Assembly (NCBI RefSeq): GCF_002836355.1
Contig: NZ_PJCA01000031.1
Location: forward strand, 62,001 to 126,000
Direction: 5' to 3'
DNA from: Moritella sp. Urea-trap-13
Lineage (GTDB): Bacteria; Pseudomonadota; Gammaproteobacteria; Enterobacterales; Moritellaceae
Length of the DNA: 64,000 nucleotides
Shown in pieces: positions 24,842 through 34,718 of this stretch. The number at the start of each line of letters is the position of its first letter. Positions within the stretch are counted from its first letter, which is position 1. A program made the position numbers and the translations under genes. The notes below the pieces were generated by a model. The model did not search any database. It was not told where the DNA came from and was given only the letters and a program-made list of their open reading frames with translations.

Positions 24842-25907
24842 AAGCGGCATCGACTCCTGATAACGAGGCCTTCAGGCGCAGCATTCCGTCGTCAATAGAT
24901 ACCAAAGGCTGGTAACCTAGATCCGCTTTTGCTGCGCTAATATCAAAATAATGGCTAGTCGATAATTGGCGCGCGACAAAACGCGTCATCATTGGCTCTT
25001 GAGTCTTGCCTAACCACAAGTATAGATACTCTAGAACGGTACCGACCACGTAAGCCAGTGGTGCAGGTACTCGTTTTGTCACCGGTGGTAAATCGGCACA
25101 ATGGAGTATTTTATTGAGCATGCTGGCCATAGTGATAGGCTGGTCATTACTCAAGAAATAACATTTACCGGCACAAACGGGTGTGGGTTCGGCAAGTTTT
25201 AACGCCGCCAAAATATGCGCATAAGCGGCATTGTCGATATAGATAGTATCGACGAGTTTATCCTGTTTACCGACTAATTTTAATCGCCCTAGTTTGGCGC
25301 GCTCGATGACTCGTGGCACCAAATGTGGATCGCTTGGTCCCCAAATTAAATGCGGTCTCAATGCCACAGTCTTTAAATTATCACTGTTAGCGGTCAGCAC
25401 CATTTGTTCGGCAAGTGCTTTCGATTGGGCATAATAATTTAAGAATGACTGAGCATAAGGCTGCGATTCATCGATTCCAGCTTCGTCTACTCCCGTAAAC
25501 GTCACACTTGGGGTGCTGGTATAAACTAAACGCGTAATAGCCAATGACTGACAGGCTTGAATGATGTTTTCAGTACCTTGCACATTGGGCTGATAATATT
25601 CTGCTTTCGAGCCCCATACACCGGCTTTTGATGCGACATGGAATACCAGGTCACAGTCCTTCATCGCAGCTGTTAGTGTCGATAAATCACTTATATCGCC
25701 TTGTATCATGTTGACACCTAGCTTTGTTAAGTGCGGATAATTACCTCGGGCGAACCCTGTAACTTTAATACCAGCCGCGCACAATGCTTGGCAGATACTG
25801 GTTCCTAAAAAGCCACCAGCACCAGTGACAAATACATGCTTGGTGGTTGCAGATAATGCCGTCAGAGCTTGCTGTTCTGCTGGTGGACGTGAGCTGAAAT
25901 TCGTCAT
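24837..25907 (-). CDS. oleD: OleD, 2-alkyl-3-oxoalkanoate reductase
   Basis: OleD reduces the beta-keto acid made by OleA to a beta-hydroxy acid with NAD(P)H. The 356 residues are an extended SDR: GAGGFLG nucleotide loop at 29-35 and the catalytic YYAQSK (YxxxK) around 158-163, with the usual TSTPSV strand before it. It is last of the oleABCD operon, 25 bp after oleC. Its stop codon lies in repeat copy D, and the C-terminus (SGVDAAS) may have been altered by that element. Confidence 0.93.
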   Translation of the reverse strand: MTNFSSRPPAEQQALTALSATTKHVFVTGAGGFLGTSICQALCAAGIKVTGFARGNYPHLTKLGVNMIQGDISDLSTLTAAMKDCDLVFHVASKAGVWGSKAEYYQPNVQGTENIIQACQSLAITRLVYTSTPSVTFTGVDEAGIDESQPYAQSFLNYYAQSKALAEQMVLTANSDNLKTVALRPHLIWGPSDPHLVPRVIERAKLGRLKLVGKQDKLVDTIYIDNAAYAHILAALKLAEPTPVCAGKCYFLSNDQPITMASMLNKILHCADLPPVTKRVPAPLAYVVGTVLEYLYLWLGKTQEPMMTRFVARQLSTSHYFDISAAKADLGYQPLVSIDDGMLRLKASLSGVDAAS

Positions 25908-25932
25908 GTTAAAACCTTGCTTAGGAATCGGG

Positions 25933-27663
25933 TTAACGATTATAGGGTGCTTGTTTTTGTGCCCATAGCGCTAATTTCTCACGAAATATTTTAGCATTGT
26001 GGCGAATATCAACGGGGAAGTTCGGATGAACTAAAAATGCGCTGATTGCGGCTGTTTGCTGATGTTTACTGCCTATTTCTTGAAGTTCACCAAATAACTG
26101 TTCAGTAGAGATAGCACTGTCATCTTTTAATTCGACACACAACAAAGGTATGGTTTCACCTTGGTATTGGATCCCGACCAGTGCAGTACGTTTAACTTGT
26201 TCATGAGTGTTGAATATACGCTCACAAGGAATTGAAAAGTAGGGTTGGCTAGGGGTTATAACACTGTGCGCTTTACGCCCACACATCCATAACTGACCTT
26301 GTGCATCCAAATATCCCAGATCGCCCATACGGTGACGGAACACTGGCTGTAACTCGGTACTGGCGGAGTCTTTGATCTTGGCTAGTTGGGTCGCAGCATC
26401 GCGATGATAATAGCCTTGACTGACCACTTGTCCTTTCACCACTATCTCACCAATTTGGTTGCTGGCTAAGGTTAAGTCATCATGCCAATCCGTAATGACA
26501 TCTTCGGTGATGGCAATAATCGCGACTTCCACATCTTTGATTGGCTGGCCAACACAGATACCACCACCATTGTCAGTGACATCTTGCATGGTAAGCAGCG
26601 CTTTACTGCCAATTTTGGTCAGAGGTAAAGATTCGGTGGCACCGTAAGAATTCCACACTTCTACATCAGTTTTAAGCAAACGGGTAAAGTGCGATATTGA
26701 CGATAAGGTTGCTGGAGCGCCAGCAGAAATTACCCGTTTCAAGCTAGTTAATAACAGCTGTGGTTGCTGTTTACTGCCTGCTTGGCCAAGAATTTCAATT
26801 AATGCCGGATTAGCAAACAGGTTAGAGCATTGGTATTTTTCAATGGCTGCAAAGATAAAATCAGGATTTGCGGTTATCGGTTTACTGGCATCCATATCGG
26901 GCACAATTGATGCCATGCCGAGCGCCGGGCCAAATAATGAGAATAACGGGAAGGTACTAAGATCTCTTTCACCTGGTTTGATGCCGTAGTCATCACGCAG
27001 AGCTTGTATTTGCCCTTCAAACATCTGGTGACTATAAACAACGCCTTTAGGCACGCCAGTGCTGCCACTGGTGAATAAAATGGCGCACAACTCACTCGGT
27101 TCAAACAACGCAATGGGATAGAGCTTAACAGGTTCTTGTTCTTGTTCTGCGATGCTAGCTCGGTGATCTGTTAATAACCGGCCGAGACTCATTTGTCCTG
27201 TAAGACGAGATAGTTTTTCACAACCACCGACGGTTAGACTCAGTTTGACACTGGGTTTACCCCAGCCAAACAGTTTACGCGCCAGATGGGCTTTGGGAAT
27301 ACCAATGAAGGCATCCGGCGTTGATTCACTAAAACACTGCTTGAGGTTGCGCACTCCCATGCCAGGATCAACTAAGATCGGCACGATACCGGCTTTAAAC
27401 AACGCAAAGGTTAAAATGAAAAAATCGATGCTTGGCGTGACCATTAATACCGCTTTCATTCCTCGCGTTATGCCGTAAGCATTTAGCGCATAGGCGAGCT
27501 CATCACTTTGTTGGTTCAGAGCCGATAAATCGATCTCGTCATAAAAAAGCTGGTCTTTACGGCTACGCTGCACTGCGACCGCGAGCGAGTCGGGAGTTGC
27601 GAATGCAGCATGTGAGAGATGATGGCAGAAGTTTATCGCTTCTGGCGTAGTATTAATGGTCAT
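25933..27663 (-). CDS. oleC: OleC, beta-lactone synthetase (ANL superfamily)
   Basis: OleC uses ATP to close the beta-hydroxy acid into a beta-lactone. The 576-residue protein has the ANL motifs: A3 [18 protein letters not shown]5 YGATESLP, A7 [18 protein letters not shown] and, unlike acyl-CoA ligases, a C-terminal end suited to the OleC group. It sits 5 bp after oleB and 25 bp before oleD, all on the minus strand. Confidence 0.93.
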   Translation of the reverse strand: MTINTTPEAINFCHHLSHAAFATPDSLAVAVQRSRKDQLFYDEIDLSALNQQSDELAYALNAYGITRGMKAVLMVTPSIDFFILTFALFKAGIVPILVDPGMGVRNLKQCFSESTPDAFIGIPKAHLARKLFGWGKPSVKLSLTVGGCEKLSRLTGQMSLGRLLTDHRASIAEQEQEPVKLYPIALFEPSELCAILFTSGSTGVPKGVVYSHQMFEGQIQALRDDYGIKPGERDLSTFPLFSLFGPALGMASIVPDMDASKPITANPDFIFAAIEKYQCSNLFANPALIEILGQAGSKQQPQLLLTSLKRVISAGAPATLSSISHFTRLLKTDVEVWNSYGATESLPLTKIGSKALLTMQDVTDNGGGICVGQPIKDVEVAIIAITEDVITDWHDDLTLASNQIGEIVVKGQVVSQGYYHRDAATQLAKIKDSASTELQPVFRHRMGDLGYLDAQGQLWMCGRKAHSVITPSQPYFSIPCERIFNTHEQVKRTALVGIQYQGETIPLLCVELKDDSAISTEQLFGELQEIGSKHQQTAAISAFLVHPNFPVDIRHNAKIFREKLALWAQKQAPYNR

Positions 27664-27668
27664 ACGAA

Positions 27669-28547
27669 TTATCGCTTTTCTGTCATGAAGTCGGTGATTA
27701 AGCCAATGACTTCATCGCTGGCGTCTTCGAGAATATAATGACCGCAGTCATCAAATTCATTTACTTGCGCGTGCGGCATGCGTTGTTTCCATTGCGCTAA
27801 AAAGTGCTTATCAAACACAAAGTCTTTCAGTCCCCAGCAGATTAGAGTCGGCACTGTTGAAAACTTGCTCAAACTATCGCTAATATCAGTGACGAGTTGG
27901 TAATTACGATCACCAGGCTTCAGTGGAATGTCTTGCACAAAACGCAAGGTAGAAATACGGTTACGCCAAGAGTTAAAAGGTGACACATAAGCGCGTCGTA
28001 CTTCTGGGCTCATGGCTTTACGACGCACGCCGACAATCGAAGCGATAGATGAAAAGGCATTGAAGCCGCGCACTAAAAATGTACCGACAAAGGTATCACG
28101 ACAGATCCACAATGGCAGTGGAAATGCTTTTGATAATGGCAGATGAAAAGCTGCAGTATTTAAGATCACCAGACGTTTGATTCGCTCTGGGTAGCGCGCC
28201 GCATAACCCATGCCTATCATGCCGCCCCAATCGTGGACGACTAAGGTAATGTTCTCTTTAATATCCAGATGTTCAAGTAATGCTTCTAGATCATCAATTC
28301 GATTAGCTAAGGTATAGTCGTAGTCTTTATCGTCGGGTTTGTCAGACAGGCCACAACCAATATGGTCGGGTACAATGCACTGATAATTGTTGCTTAATGC
28401 CGAGACTAGATTACGGTAATAAAACGACCAGCTCGGGTTGCCGTGAATCATGACGACTGGTTCTCCAGTGCCTTCATTAAGGTAATGATATTGCTGGCCA
28501 TTACGATCAAGGTAATTACGTTTAAAAGGAAATAATTTATCTAACAT
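27669..28547 (-). CDS. oleB: OleB, beta-lactone decarboxylase (alpha/beta hydrolase)
   Basis: OleB removes CO2 from the beta-lactone, giving a cis-alkene. The 292 residues show the haloalkane-dehalogenase-like fold: [12 protein letters not shown] oxyanion region and nucleophile Asp106 in VVHDWGG, with a late His in the DCGHYILED segment. It is not fused to OleC, as it is in some actinobacteria. Gaps to oleA (6 bp) and oleC (5 bp) show tight co-translation. Confidence 0.93.
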   Translation of the reverse strand: MLDKLFPFKRNYLDRNGQQYHYLNEGTGEPVVMIHGNPSWSFYYRNLVSALSNNYQCIVPDHIGCGLSDKPDDKDYDYTLANRIDDLEALLEHLDIKENITLVVHDWGGMIGMGYAARYPERIKRLVILNTAAFHLPLSKAFPLPLWICRDTFVGTFLVRGFNAFSSIASIVGVRRKAMSPEVRRAYVSPFNSWRNRISTLRFVQDIPLKPGDRNYQLVTDISDSLSKFSTVPTLICWGLKDFVFDKHFLAQWKQRMPHAQVNEFDDCGHYILEDASDEVIGLITDFMTEKR

Positions 28548-28553
28548 ATTTGA

Positions 28554-29603
28554 TTACCACTTTAATCCAAGCATCATACAATTTAAGCCACTACCTATTC
28601 CTAAGAAGCTCACGTTATCACCTTTTCTCAAAAAGCCTTGTTCATCGGCCATCGCTGCGGTTACGGGCAGCGATACTGTGCCCATGTTACCGAGGTATTT
28701 GAAGGTGGGGAATTCTTTATGAACCGGTATATTTAAGGCGGTTAATACTTTCTTTTGGTTGGCTGCGCCTACCTGATGACAAATGACTTTATTGACATCT
28801 TCGGGTGCCCATTGCTGTTGTTCTAAAAAGTGCTGCCAAGTTTCTTGCGCCAGTGCCACACCTTCTTTGAGTAACTTAACTGCATCGGTGCGCATATATT
28901 CACGGTATAGCTGGGTATCGATTTCTTTCAATCCCCACTGGCATAGATCGTGATGCTCAGGTGCCGATAAATGCGCTGCACTTAATAGTTGGTGATTGCG
29001 AGAGCCAGCTAAATCTAAGCTGCCGTCGGTCAATAAGATGGCTACTGCGCCAGAACCGCCAGTTAAGGTTGCGAGTGATGTAGCGTAATTTCTGATGCTC
29101 GGGTCGGCCAGCATATCATCGATAGTTACATCAACAATGTGACGTGCAGATTCACAAGAAACCACTAAACCGGCTTTGATCTGACCCAGTTCGATGCGGT
29201 TCGCGATATCTAACATACCGGATAAAGCCCCTAAACAGGCATTGCTAATGTCATAAATGGCGGTGTTTTTAGAGACGCCCAGTTTTGCAGCGATACGACA
29301 TGCAGTGGCTGGTTCGTGTTGATCACGGCAAACACCGGTATATACGACAGCGCCGATATCATTGACATCAATGCCCGTTTCATCAAGGGTTTTTTGTGCG
29401 GCAAGTAACGCGCCATCAGATAACATGTAGTCTTTCGGCCACCAGCGACGTTCGGTAATACCAGTTAGTGCGGCAAGTTGACCCACTGGAATACGTAGCT
29501 TTTGATATAAAGCGGCTAAGCGTAGCTCTAGTGCTGTACTTGTTATAATTTCTGGTGCTAATTCATAAGTCAGGCTATTAATAAAAACGCGGTTATATTT
29601 CAT
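28554..29603 (-). CDS. oleA: OleA, acyl-CoA condensing enzyme for long-chain alkene synthesis
   Basis: OleA joins two fatty acyl-CoAs head to head into a beta-keto acid. The 349-residue thiolase-fold protein has the active Cys123 in ISNACLGAL, Glu97 in RDQHEPATACR, and a late CHQVGAANQ segment with the catalytic His and Asn. It heads the operon. The set would make a long polyunsaturated hydrocarbon, known from Shewanella and relatives to aid cold growth; the product is inferred. Confidence 0.93.
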   Translation of the reverse strand: MKYNRVFINSLTYELAPEIITSTALELRLAALYQKLRIPVGQLAALTGITERRWWPKDYMLSDGALLAAQKTLDETGIDVNDIGAVVYTGVCRDQHEPATACRIAAKLGVSKNTAIYDISNACLGALSGMLDIANRIELGQIKAGLVVSCESARHIVDVTIDDMLADPSIRNYATSLATLTGGSGAVAILLTDGSLDLAGSRNHQLLSAAHLSAPEHHDLCQWGLKEIDTQLYREYMRTDAVKLLKEGVALAQETWQHFLEQQQWAPEDVNKVICHQVGAANQKKVLTALNIPVHKEFPTFKYLGNMGTVSLPVTAAMADEQGFLRKGDNVSFLGIGSGLNCMMLGLKW

Positions 29604-29730
29604 AGATAGGTTATTTAGCTCAATAGTAAGGCGAATTATCGCCTTATTTTAGTTACTTAATTTACGTTAACGTTATTTGAGCAAGAAAGCGGTGCAGATT
29701 CAACTAAAACTTATTTCGTGTCATGCAATT

Positions 29731-30933
29731 TCAAGTGCAAATCGGGTTGGTTTTTATATGCTTATGGCGACTATGGGTTAATACCAGCGCGATAGCTGAA
29801 CCTGTGCATAAATAGAAAATTCCCAAACTTGTTTGATTGTTGATCAGGTGTTCGATTAAAAAGCCCCCGACAATGCCAGCAATACACATTTGGACTGAAC
29901 CTGATAATGCAGACACCGCGCCGACTTGTTTGCTGTGTGGCGCTAACAACATGCTTATAGACAGTGGAAAACTGATGCCTTGGGCGATAGTTAGCAGGGT
30001 AAAGCCAAATATCAGGTTCGCTAACGTCATCTCATTAAATACTAACCAACAGCCTGCCATCATCATGATGCTCGATGCTAGATACATAAGTTGATTGGTG
30101 GTGAAACGTTTATTCAATTTATTTAATATCAAGCTACCGATTAACAGTCCAGCAGAAGGAATAATCATGACTTCGCCATAATCTGCAGCACTCATTTTTA
30201 GCCCTTCTTGTAATAAGAACGGTAACAGTGACACGGAGACCAGCGTGGATAAGTAACCAATCCAGTTATAACTCGCCGATGAAATCACTTGGTAGTTTCG
30301 AGATAAATGCCAATAACCTCGTATTGTATCTTTAATCTTAAACTTGGTGACGGCATGTGGCAGGGTTTCTGGTAACACAAAATAACCGAGAATTAAAATG
30401 GCTGATAGATACAGCAAGACAAAACTGAACACTGACTGCCAGCCGAAATGCCATGCTGCCCAGCCGCCGACGACAGGGGCCACGATCGGTAATATTGATG
30501 CGGTTATCGACATATAAGACATGGCTTGTACTAACTGCGCACCACTGTAGCTATCGCGGATCACGCTGCGCCCCAATACCGAGGCACTACCTGCGCCTAA
30601 GCCTTGTAATAACCGGCCTGTAATAAGCGCGGTATAACTGTCTGGTAATAATACACACATGAGCGTACCAGCCAGATAGATACCCTGACCAAGTAAGAAC
30701 ACTGGGCGGCGACCAATTGCGTCAGATAATGGCCCGTAGAAAAGTTGGGATAAGCCGAACCCCATTAAAAATAAGGTAACCAGTTGCTGTACGTCGGCTT
30801 GAGACACGCCAAGATCACTGCGAATTAATGGCAGTGATGGCAAATAAATGCTGACACCAACTTGTCCTGTAGCGATGATCATCATCGCTAATGCAAGTGG
30901 GATTTTGTTAAATTTGGTTGTTTTTATATTCAT
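29731..30933 (-). CDS. Bcr/CflA-type MFS drug efflux transporter
   Basis: Four hundred residues with twelve helices; motif A is GPLSDAIGRRPVFLLGQ and motif C-like GRLLQGLGAGSASVLGRSVIRD, characteristic of the Bcr/CflA/EmrD branch of 12-helix drug:H+ antiporters. The N-terminus (QVGVSIYLPSLPLI) also fits. It is divergent from the secreted protein pair by 254 bp. Substrate unknown; drug or small metabolite export is the family role. Confidence 0.87.
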   Translation of the reverse strand: MNIKTTKFNKIPLALAMMIIATGQVGVSIYLPSLPLIRSDLGVSQADVQQLVTLFLMGFGLSQLFYGPLSDAIGRRPVFLLGQGIYLAGTLMCVLLPDSYTALITGRLLQGLGAGSASVLGRSVIRDSYSGAQLVQAMSYMSITASILPIVAPVVGGWAAWHFGWQSVFSFVLLYLSAILILGYFVLPETLPHAVTKFKIKDTIRGYWHLSRNYQVISSASYNWIGYLSTLVSVSLLPFLLQEGLKMSAADYGEVMIIPSAGLLIGSLILNKLNKRFTTNQLMYLASSIMMMAGCWLVFNEMTLANLIFGFTLLTIAQGISFPLSISMLLAPHSKQVGAVSALSGSVQMCIAGIVGGFLIEHLINNQTSLGIFYLCTGSAIALVLTHSRHKHIKTNPICT

Positions 30934-31187
30934 TAATATAGTCTACATTAAGACTGTATTAATTATAATTCTTTGTTTTGGATGCTCATTAGGTCCTGCT
31001 GGGACTTAGTTGGCTAGCTTGTATACAGCATAATTGATACATAGATCGTCTTTATAGCAAGAATAAATATGAATTATGTTAAGGGTTTAGCATAAATATA
31101 GACACACTGTGATTTCTTACAAATCTTTACAATCGGAGTAAAGGGGTCGCTATAAACTTATGCCTTTCATCCTACAAAGGAAAAGTT

Positions 31188-31868
31188 ATGAAAAAATCAA
31201 TGCTAGCAATCTTGCTATGTTCTTCACCTGTCGCGGCCAGTGAGATAGAGGTAGATTTAAATAATCTATCGAATATCTCCAAAGCAGGCACAGAGGATCT
31301 ATCCATCATCAGTGAGTTTAATGGTTATGAATTATCGGGTGCTGGTCATCGTAAAGATATTCAATTAGCAGGACTTGATTGGCAGTTTTTCTATGGTGTC
31401 GATACCTTTGTTGAAAAACCGAATAGCGATAAAATTGGCGCGTTAACAGACATCGGTGCCATTAAGCATATGCCTGGGGATGAACCTGTCCACGCCAATC
31501 GTTATAGTTGGGATGGCGGTAGTTATGCTGATTATACCGAGCAATTTAATCACGCTATGTCACTGGGTGATGGTGGTTTTAGTTTTAACGTGAAAGCGGA
31601 AGGTATTGGTCGCTATAAACTTGATCTTTATACACACAATTGGTTGTCTTCGGCGGATGTGACGGCTTGTATTAAACAGCAGTGCGTGACCATCAAAAAT
31701 GACATTACAACGCACATGACAGGGGTTCAAAACAGTATTGTATTTAACACCACCTCGATTGATGATCAATTAATCGTGACTTATAAACGTGTTGCTCGTC
31801 AGTGGGACTACTCGCAGTCAGAAGGCTATCACAGCTTAGAAGCAATCAATTTAAGTGAGGTGAAATAA
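31188..31868 (+). CDS. Secreted protein of unknown function, coupled to a protease
   Basis: AAAGGAAAAG precedes the ATG. A short signal peptide (1-17, cut after VAA) leads into a 209-residue mature protein with many aromatic and Gly residues and one Cys pair (CIKQQC), suggesting a beta-sandwich with a disulfide. No known family. Its stop shares one base with the start of a trypsin-like protease gene (TAATG), so the two are made together; it may be an inhibitor, substrate-binding partner or accessory domain, all inference. Confidence 0.7.
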   Translation: MKKSMLAILLCSSPVAASEIEVDLNNLSNISKAGTEDLSIISEFNGYELSGAGHRKDIQLAGLDWQFFYGVDTFVEKPNSDKIGALTDIGAIKHMPGDEPVHANRYSWDGGSYADYTEQFNHAMSLGDGGFSFNVKAEGIGRYKLDLYTHNWLSSADVTACIKQQCVTIKNDITTHMTGVQNSIVFNTTSIDDQLIVTYKRVARQWDYSQSEGYHSLEAINLSEVK

Positions 31869-33046
31869 TGAAAAAATTACTTATTGCTACCGCGGTACTG
31901 GCTTCTATTTCGATGACGGCTAATGCCGGGCTTGCTCGCTATGACCGTTCAGTGTCGCAACATAAGGCTTTTGCATTACAGACCAAGCTTGATTTCGCAT
32001 GTCATATGAATGCTGGTTCCGCGACGTTAATCGACCCGTTCTGGGTGATTACGGCAAATCACGTATCCGGTTCAAAATCACAATCATACCGTAATACAGT
32101 GACCTGTACTTCGTTTGAAAAAGATGAAAATGGCGAATACACCACGATAAAATCAGTTTCTGCGTCAACCGATCCTAACGGTGAGTACGGGGAATATGAG
32201 TTTAAAGACGAAATATATGATTTCGCACTCGTTCGTTTGGATACACCAATTCGCGGCATTAAACCCGCTAAGTTAGCAACGGAAGCGCTATTCCCTAAAG
32301 GTAAACGTTATGAAGTAAATTCAGTCGGCTTTGGGAATTATAATGGCCGTAACGGGGGCAAAAAATACGTTGAGTACAATGAAGTTGATAAGAAATGGCT
32401 GGCTGAATATTCCTTTAAACCCGATCACTTTAAACAAAGTGATCTGCAGTGGTTAATCATTCATGGCGATAGTGGTTCTGGTATTACGGTTGAAAAAGAC
32501 GGTGAGTTTTATCTATTAGGTGAAATTGGCGTGCAATATTATACCGAGTTTGGTTGGAGTGATACGTTTGAAGACGTGGCTATCAAACTGCCTTGGATTA
32601 ATAAAGCGATGCAAGAACACGGCTTTAGTTATACTGAAGAAGTGGAACTTGATAACGTTATGTGGAGCGCTGCGTCACCAGAACATGCGGATGACTACCA
32701 TGCGTACTTCAGTTATTGGAAAGCAGAAAATATTGGTATGTCTGAGACCTTTTGGACTGATGACGGTGGTTTAAAAACCATGGCCTATGCGGATGCAGGT
32801 TCAAGCTATAGTATCGAATTTGTGATACCTAAGGATAAAAATACCCCGGCGTTTGATCTGTTCGTTAATGGCCGTGCTGTCGCGGTTAATATTGACGTTA
32901 ATACAGCTAAAACCGATGCGTTATTCCTGAAAGTGAATACCTTCAAAATTGACACTGATAACATCAATGTTGAATTTAAACCTGTCGGTGATTTAACCGG
33001 TAAAACTAAAATTGTATTGGACTATTTTGCAGTGAAATCGCAGTGA
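31868..33046 (+). CDS. Secreted trypsin-like (S1) serine protease with C-terminal domain
   Basis: The signal peptide (1-20, cut at ANA-G) precedes a chymotrypsin-fold domain with catalytic His65 (ITANHVSG), Asp118 (YDFALVRL) and Ser202 (HGDSGSG); Cys45 and Cys80 probably form a disulfide. Residues from about 255 onward are a separate domain with beta-rich composition, perhaps for binding or secretion. It is coupled to the preceding secreted protein and followed by a terminator. Confidence 0.88.
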   Translation: MKKLLIATAVLASISMTANAGLARYDRSVSQHKAFALQTKLDFACHMNAGSATLIDPFWVITANHVSGSKSQSYRNTVTCTSFEKDENGEYTTIKSVSASTDPNGEYGEYEFKDEIYDFALVRLDTPIRGIKPAKLATEALFPKGKRYEVNSVGFGNYNGRNGGKKYVEYNEVDKKWLAEYSFKPDHFKQSDLQWLIIHGDSGSGITVEKDGEFYLLGEIGVQYYTEFGWSDTFEDVAIKLPWINKAMQEHGFSYTEEVELDNVMWSAASPEHADDYHAYFSYWKAENIGMSETFWTDDGGLKTMAYADAGSSYSIEFVIPKDKNTPAFDLFVNGRAVAVNIDVNTAKTDALFLKVNTFKIDTDNINVEFKPVGDLTGKTKIVLDYFAVKSQ

Positions 33047-33084
33047 AAACTGAGGTGAAAACGGCGGTGAAATCGGTGAAATAA
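33031..33084. repeat. About 5 x 9-12-bp GTGAAA tandem repeat
   Basis: GTGAAATCGCA, GTGAAAACTGAG, GTGAAAACGGCG, GTGAAATCG and GTGAAATAA follow one another from the last codons of the protease gene into the gap. The stop codon lies in the second unit. Confidence 0.7.
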
Positions 33085-33103
33085 CCTAAGACGGTTATAA
33101 ATT

Positions 33104-33159
33104 AAGCCTTAACCTCGATTCCTGTCATATAGGGGATTATCGGGTTAAGGCTTTTTTTT
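33104..33159 (+). terminator. Rho-independent terminator of the protease operon
   Basis: AAGCCTTAACC (33104-33114) and its complement (33143-33153) enclose a 28-nt loop and are followed by six T residues. Confidence 0.85.
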
Positions 33160-33245
33160 GCCATAAAATAATATAATCATGCTAGATTAACTCTTATTAG
33201 GACTGAGTATTTGTTCAGTTGCAATGTCGTGTAAGAGGGGGCGTG

Positions 33246-34142
33246 ATGGATTGGATTATGTGTGTGCGTAGCTACATAAAGGTGGTTGAGGAAGGCAGCT
33301 TTAATGGTGCTGCTTACCAGCTTAATACCACAGGCTCAGCGATCAGTAAGCGCATCAATTGGCTAGAAGATAAAGTAGGCGTACAGTTACTTAAGCGAAC
33401 TACGCGTTCGTTAGATCAAACTGAAGCGGGTCAGTTATTTTATCAACGTTCACGGTTGCAACTTGATCAATGGATGTCGCTGGTGGACGAGGCGCGTTCA
33501 ATCAATCAAACACCGACTGGCTTATTGAAGATTGGTGCGACCACCGCGGTGGGTTCTAAATTTATCATCAAGTATTTAAACGATTTTTTACTGATGTACC
33601 CTAAAATCCAAATTCAATTGTTGACGACATCACCAGGGCAAATGCCTGAAACTCATGTTGATGTGTTTATTAGCCGTGATTTAGAACAGTTAAACTCCCA
33701 CAGTTATAAAGCCATTGAACTGTTTAAAAACGATGCCAAGTTCTTTGCTTCGCCAGATTATATCGACAAGTACGGTAAACCTGAAAGCATTGACGATCTT
33801 GAATCACACAATATGCTTATTTGGGGCGAACGGCCGATACGGGATGTGAAATTGTCGACGGGTAATCGTATTACTTTACGTGGTAATTTTGCTACTACCA
33901 ATCCTGAAGCACTATTTTACGGTGCTAAATGTGGCATGGGCGTGTTACTTGCCAGTCAAAAAATGCTCAAAGATTTAATTGATGTTGGCGAATTAATACA
34001 GGTATTGCCTGATGTGACGGTTGACCACGGCGCAGTATGTGCTTATTACCCAACCCTTGATTATGAACATACCCGGACGCAGTTGTTTATTAAATATTTA
34101 AAAGAGCGAGTTCAAAATGAGCAAGTTAAGGAGTCATTATGA
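33246..34142 (+). CDS. LysR-family transcriptional regulator
   Basis: ATG 33246 is chosen because it follows AGGGGG with four bases between and gives the normal LysR N-terminus (MDWIMCVRSYIKVVEEGSFNGAAYQLN). The HTH and substrate-binding domain are complete in 298 residues. It overlaps the next gene (ATGA), an unusual arrangement since LysR genes are usually divergent from targets. It may regulate CIA30 and gltS downstream, by position only. Confidence 0.85.
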   Translation: MDWIMCVRSYIKVVEEGSFNGAAYQLNTTGSAISKRINWLEDKVGVQLLKRTTRSLDQTEAGQLFYQRSRLQLDQWMSLVDEARSINQTPTGLLKIGATTAVGSKFIIKYLNDFLLMYPKIQIQLLTTSPGQMPETHVDVFISRDLEQLNSHSYKAIELFKNDAKFFASPDYIDKYGKPESIDDLESHNMLIWGERPIRDVKLSTGNRITLRGNFATTNPEALFYGAKCGMGVLLASQKMLKDLIDVGELIQVLPDVTVDHGAVCAYYPTLDYEHTRTQLFIKYLKERVQNEQVKESL

Positions 34143-34642
34143 TTGATTTAACGCGTATGGTCGATTTAAGCAGCGAAGAAAGTATGGCCCTTTGGCGAAT
34201 AACTAATGATGGAATCATGGGCGGCTTGTCAGAAGGGCGCATGTTATTCAACCATGATCATGGGGTATTTACCGGGCATATATCGCTGGAAAACCATGGT
34301 GGTTTTAGTTCGGTGTTTCGGCCTGTTGAGGGCGTCCCGACAAAACTGCATAGCATTCAAATAGACGTACAAGGTGACGGTCAATGTTATCAATTAAGAG
34401 CTGTGGTTTTCGACAATGGCTATCGCTTAGCTTACAAACATGATTTTGAGACTGTCGCAGGTCAACGCCAAACATTAACATTTCCGCTTGTCGACTTTAA
34501 AGCTTCTTTCCGAGGGCGGTTAATCAACAATGCACCAATACTCGCCTCGTCAGATGTGAGAGAAGTTGGATTCTTAGTGAATAATCACAAAGCAGGGGAC
34601 TTTGTTTTGTCAGTGTTTGGTATTGCGTTTTTGGAGCTGTAA
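34139..34642 (+). CDS. CIA30 family protein
   Basis: The 167-residue protein has the CIA30 signature: WRITNDGIMGGLSEG near the start, NHGGFSSVFRP, and the end FLVNNHKAGDFVLSVFGIAF. CIA30/NDUFAF1 proteins are jelly-roll proteins that help assemble complex I in mitochondria; bacterial members have unknown roles. No signal peptide. Its start overlaps the LysR stop, indicating a two-gene unit. Confidence 0.85.
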   Translation: MIDLTRMVDLSSEESMALWRITNDGIMGGLSEGRMLFNHDHGVFTGHISLENHGGFSSVFRPVEGVPTKLHSIQIDVQGDGQCYQLRAVVFDNGYRLAYKHDFETVAGQRQTLTFPLVDFKASFRGRLINNAPILASSDVREVGFLVNNHKAGDFVLSVFGIAFLEL

Positions 34643-34718
34643 CAAGCAAAGAACAGTATCGAATTAAAGTGATTGTAACGTAGATAATGACCTAAAAATC
34701 ATATGGAGGATACACAAC

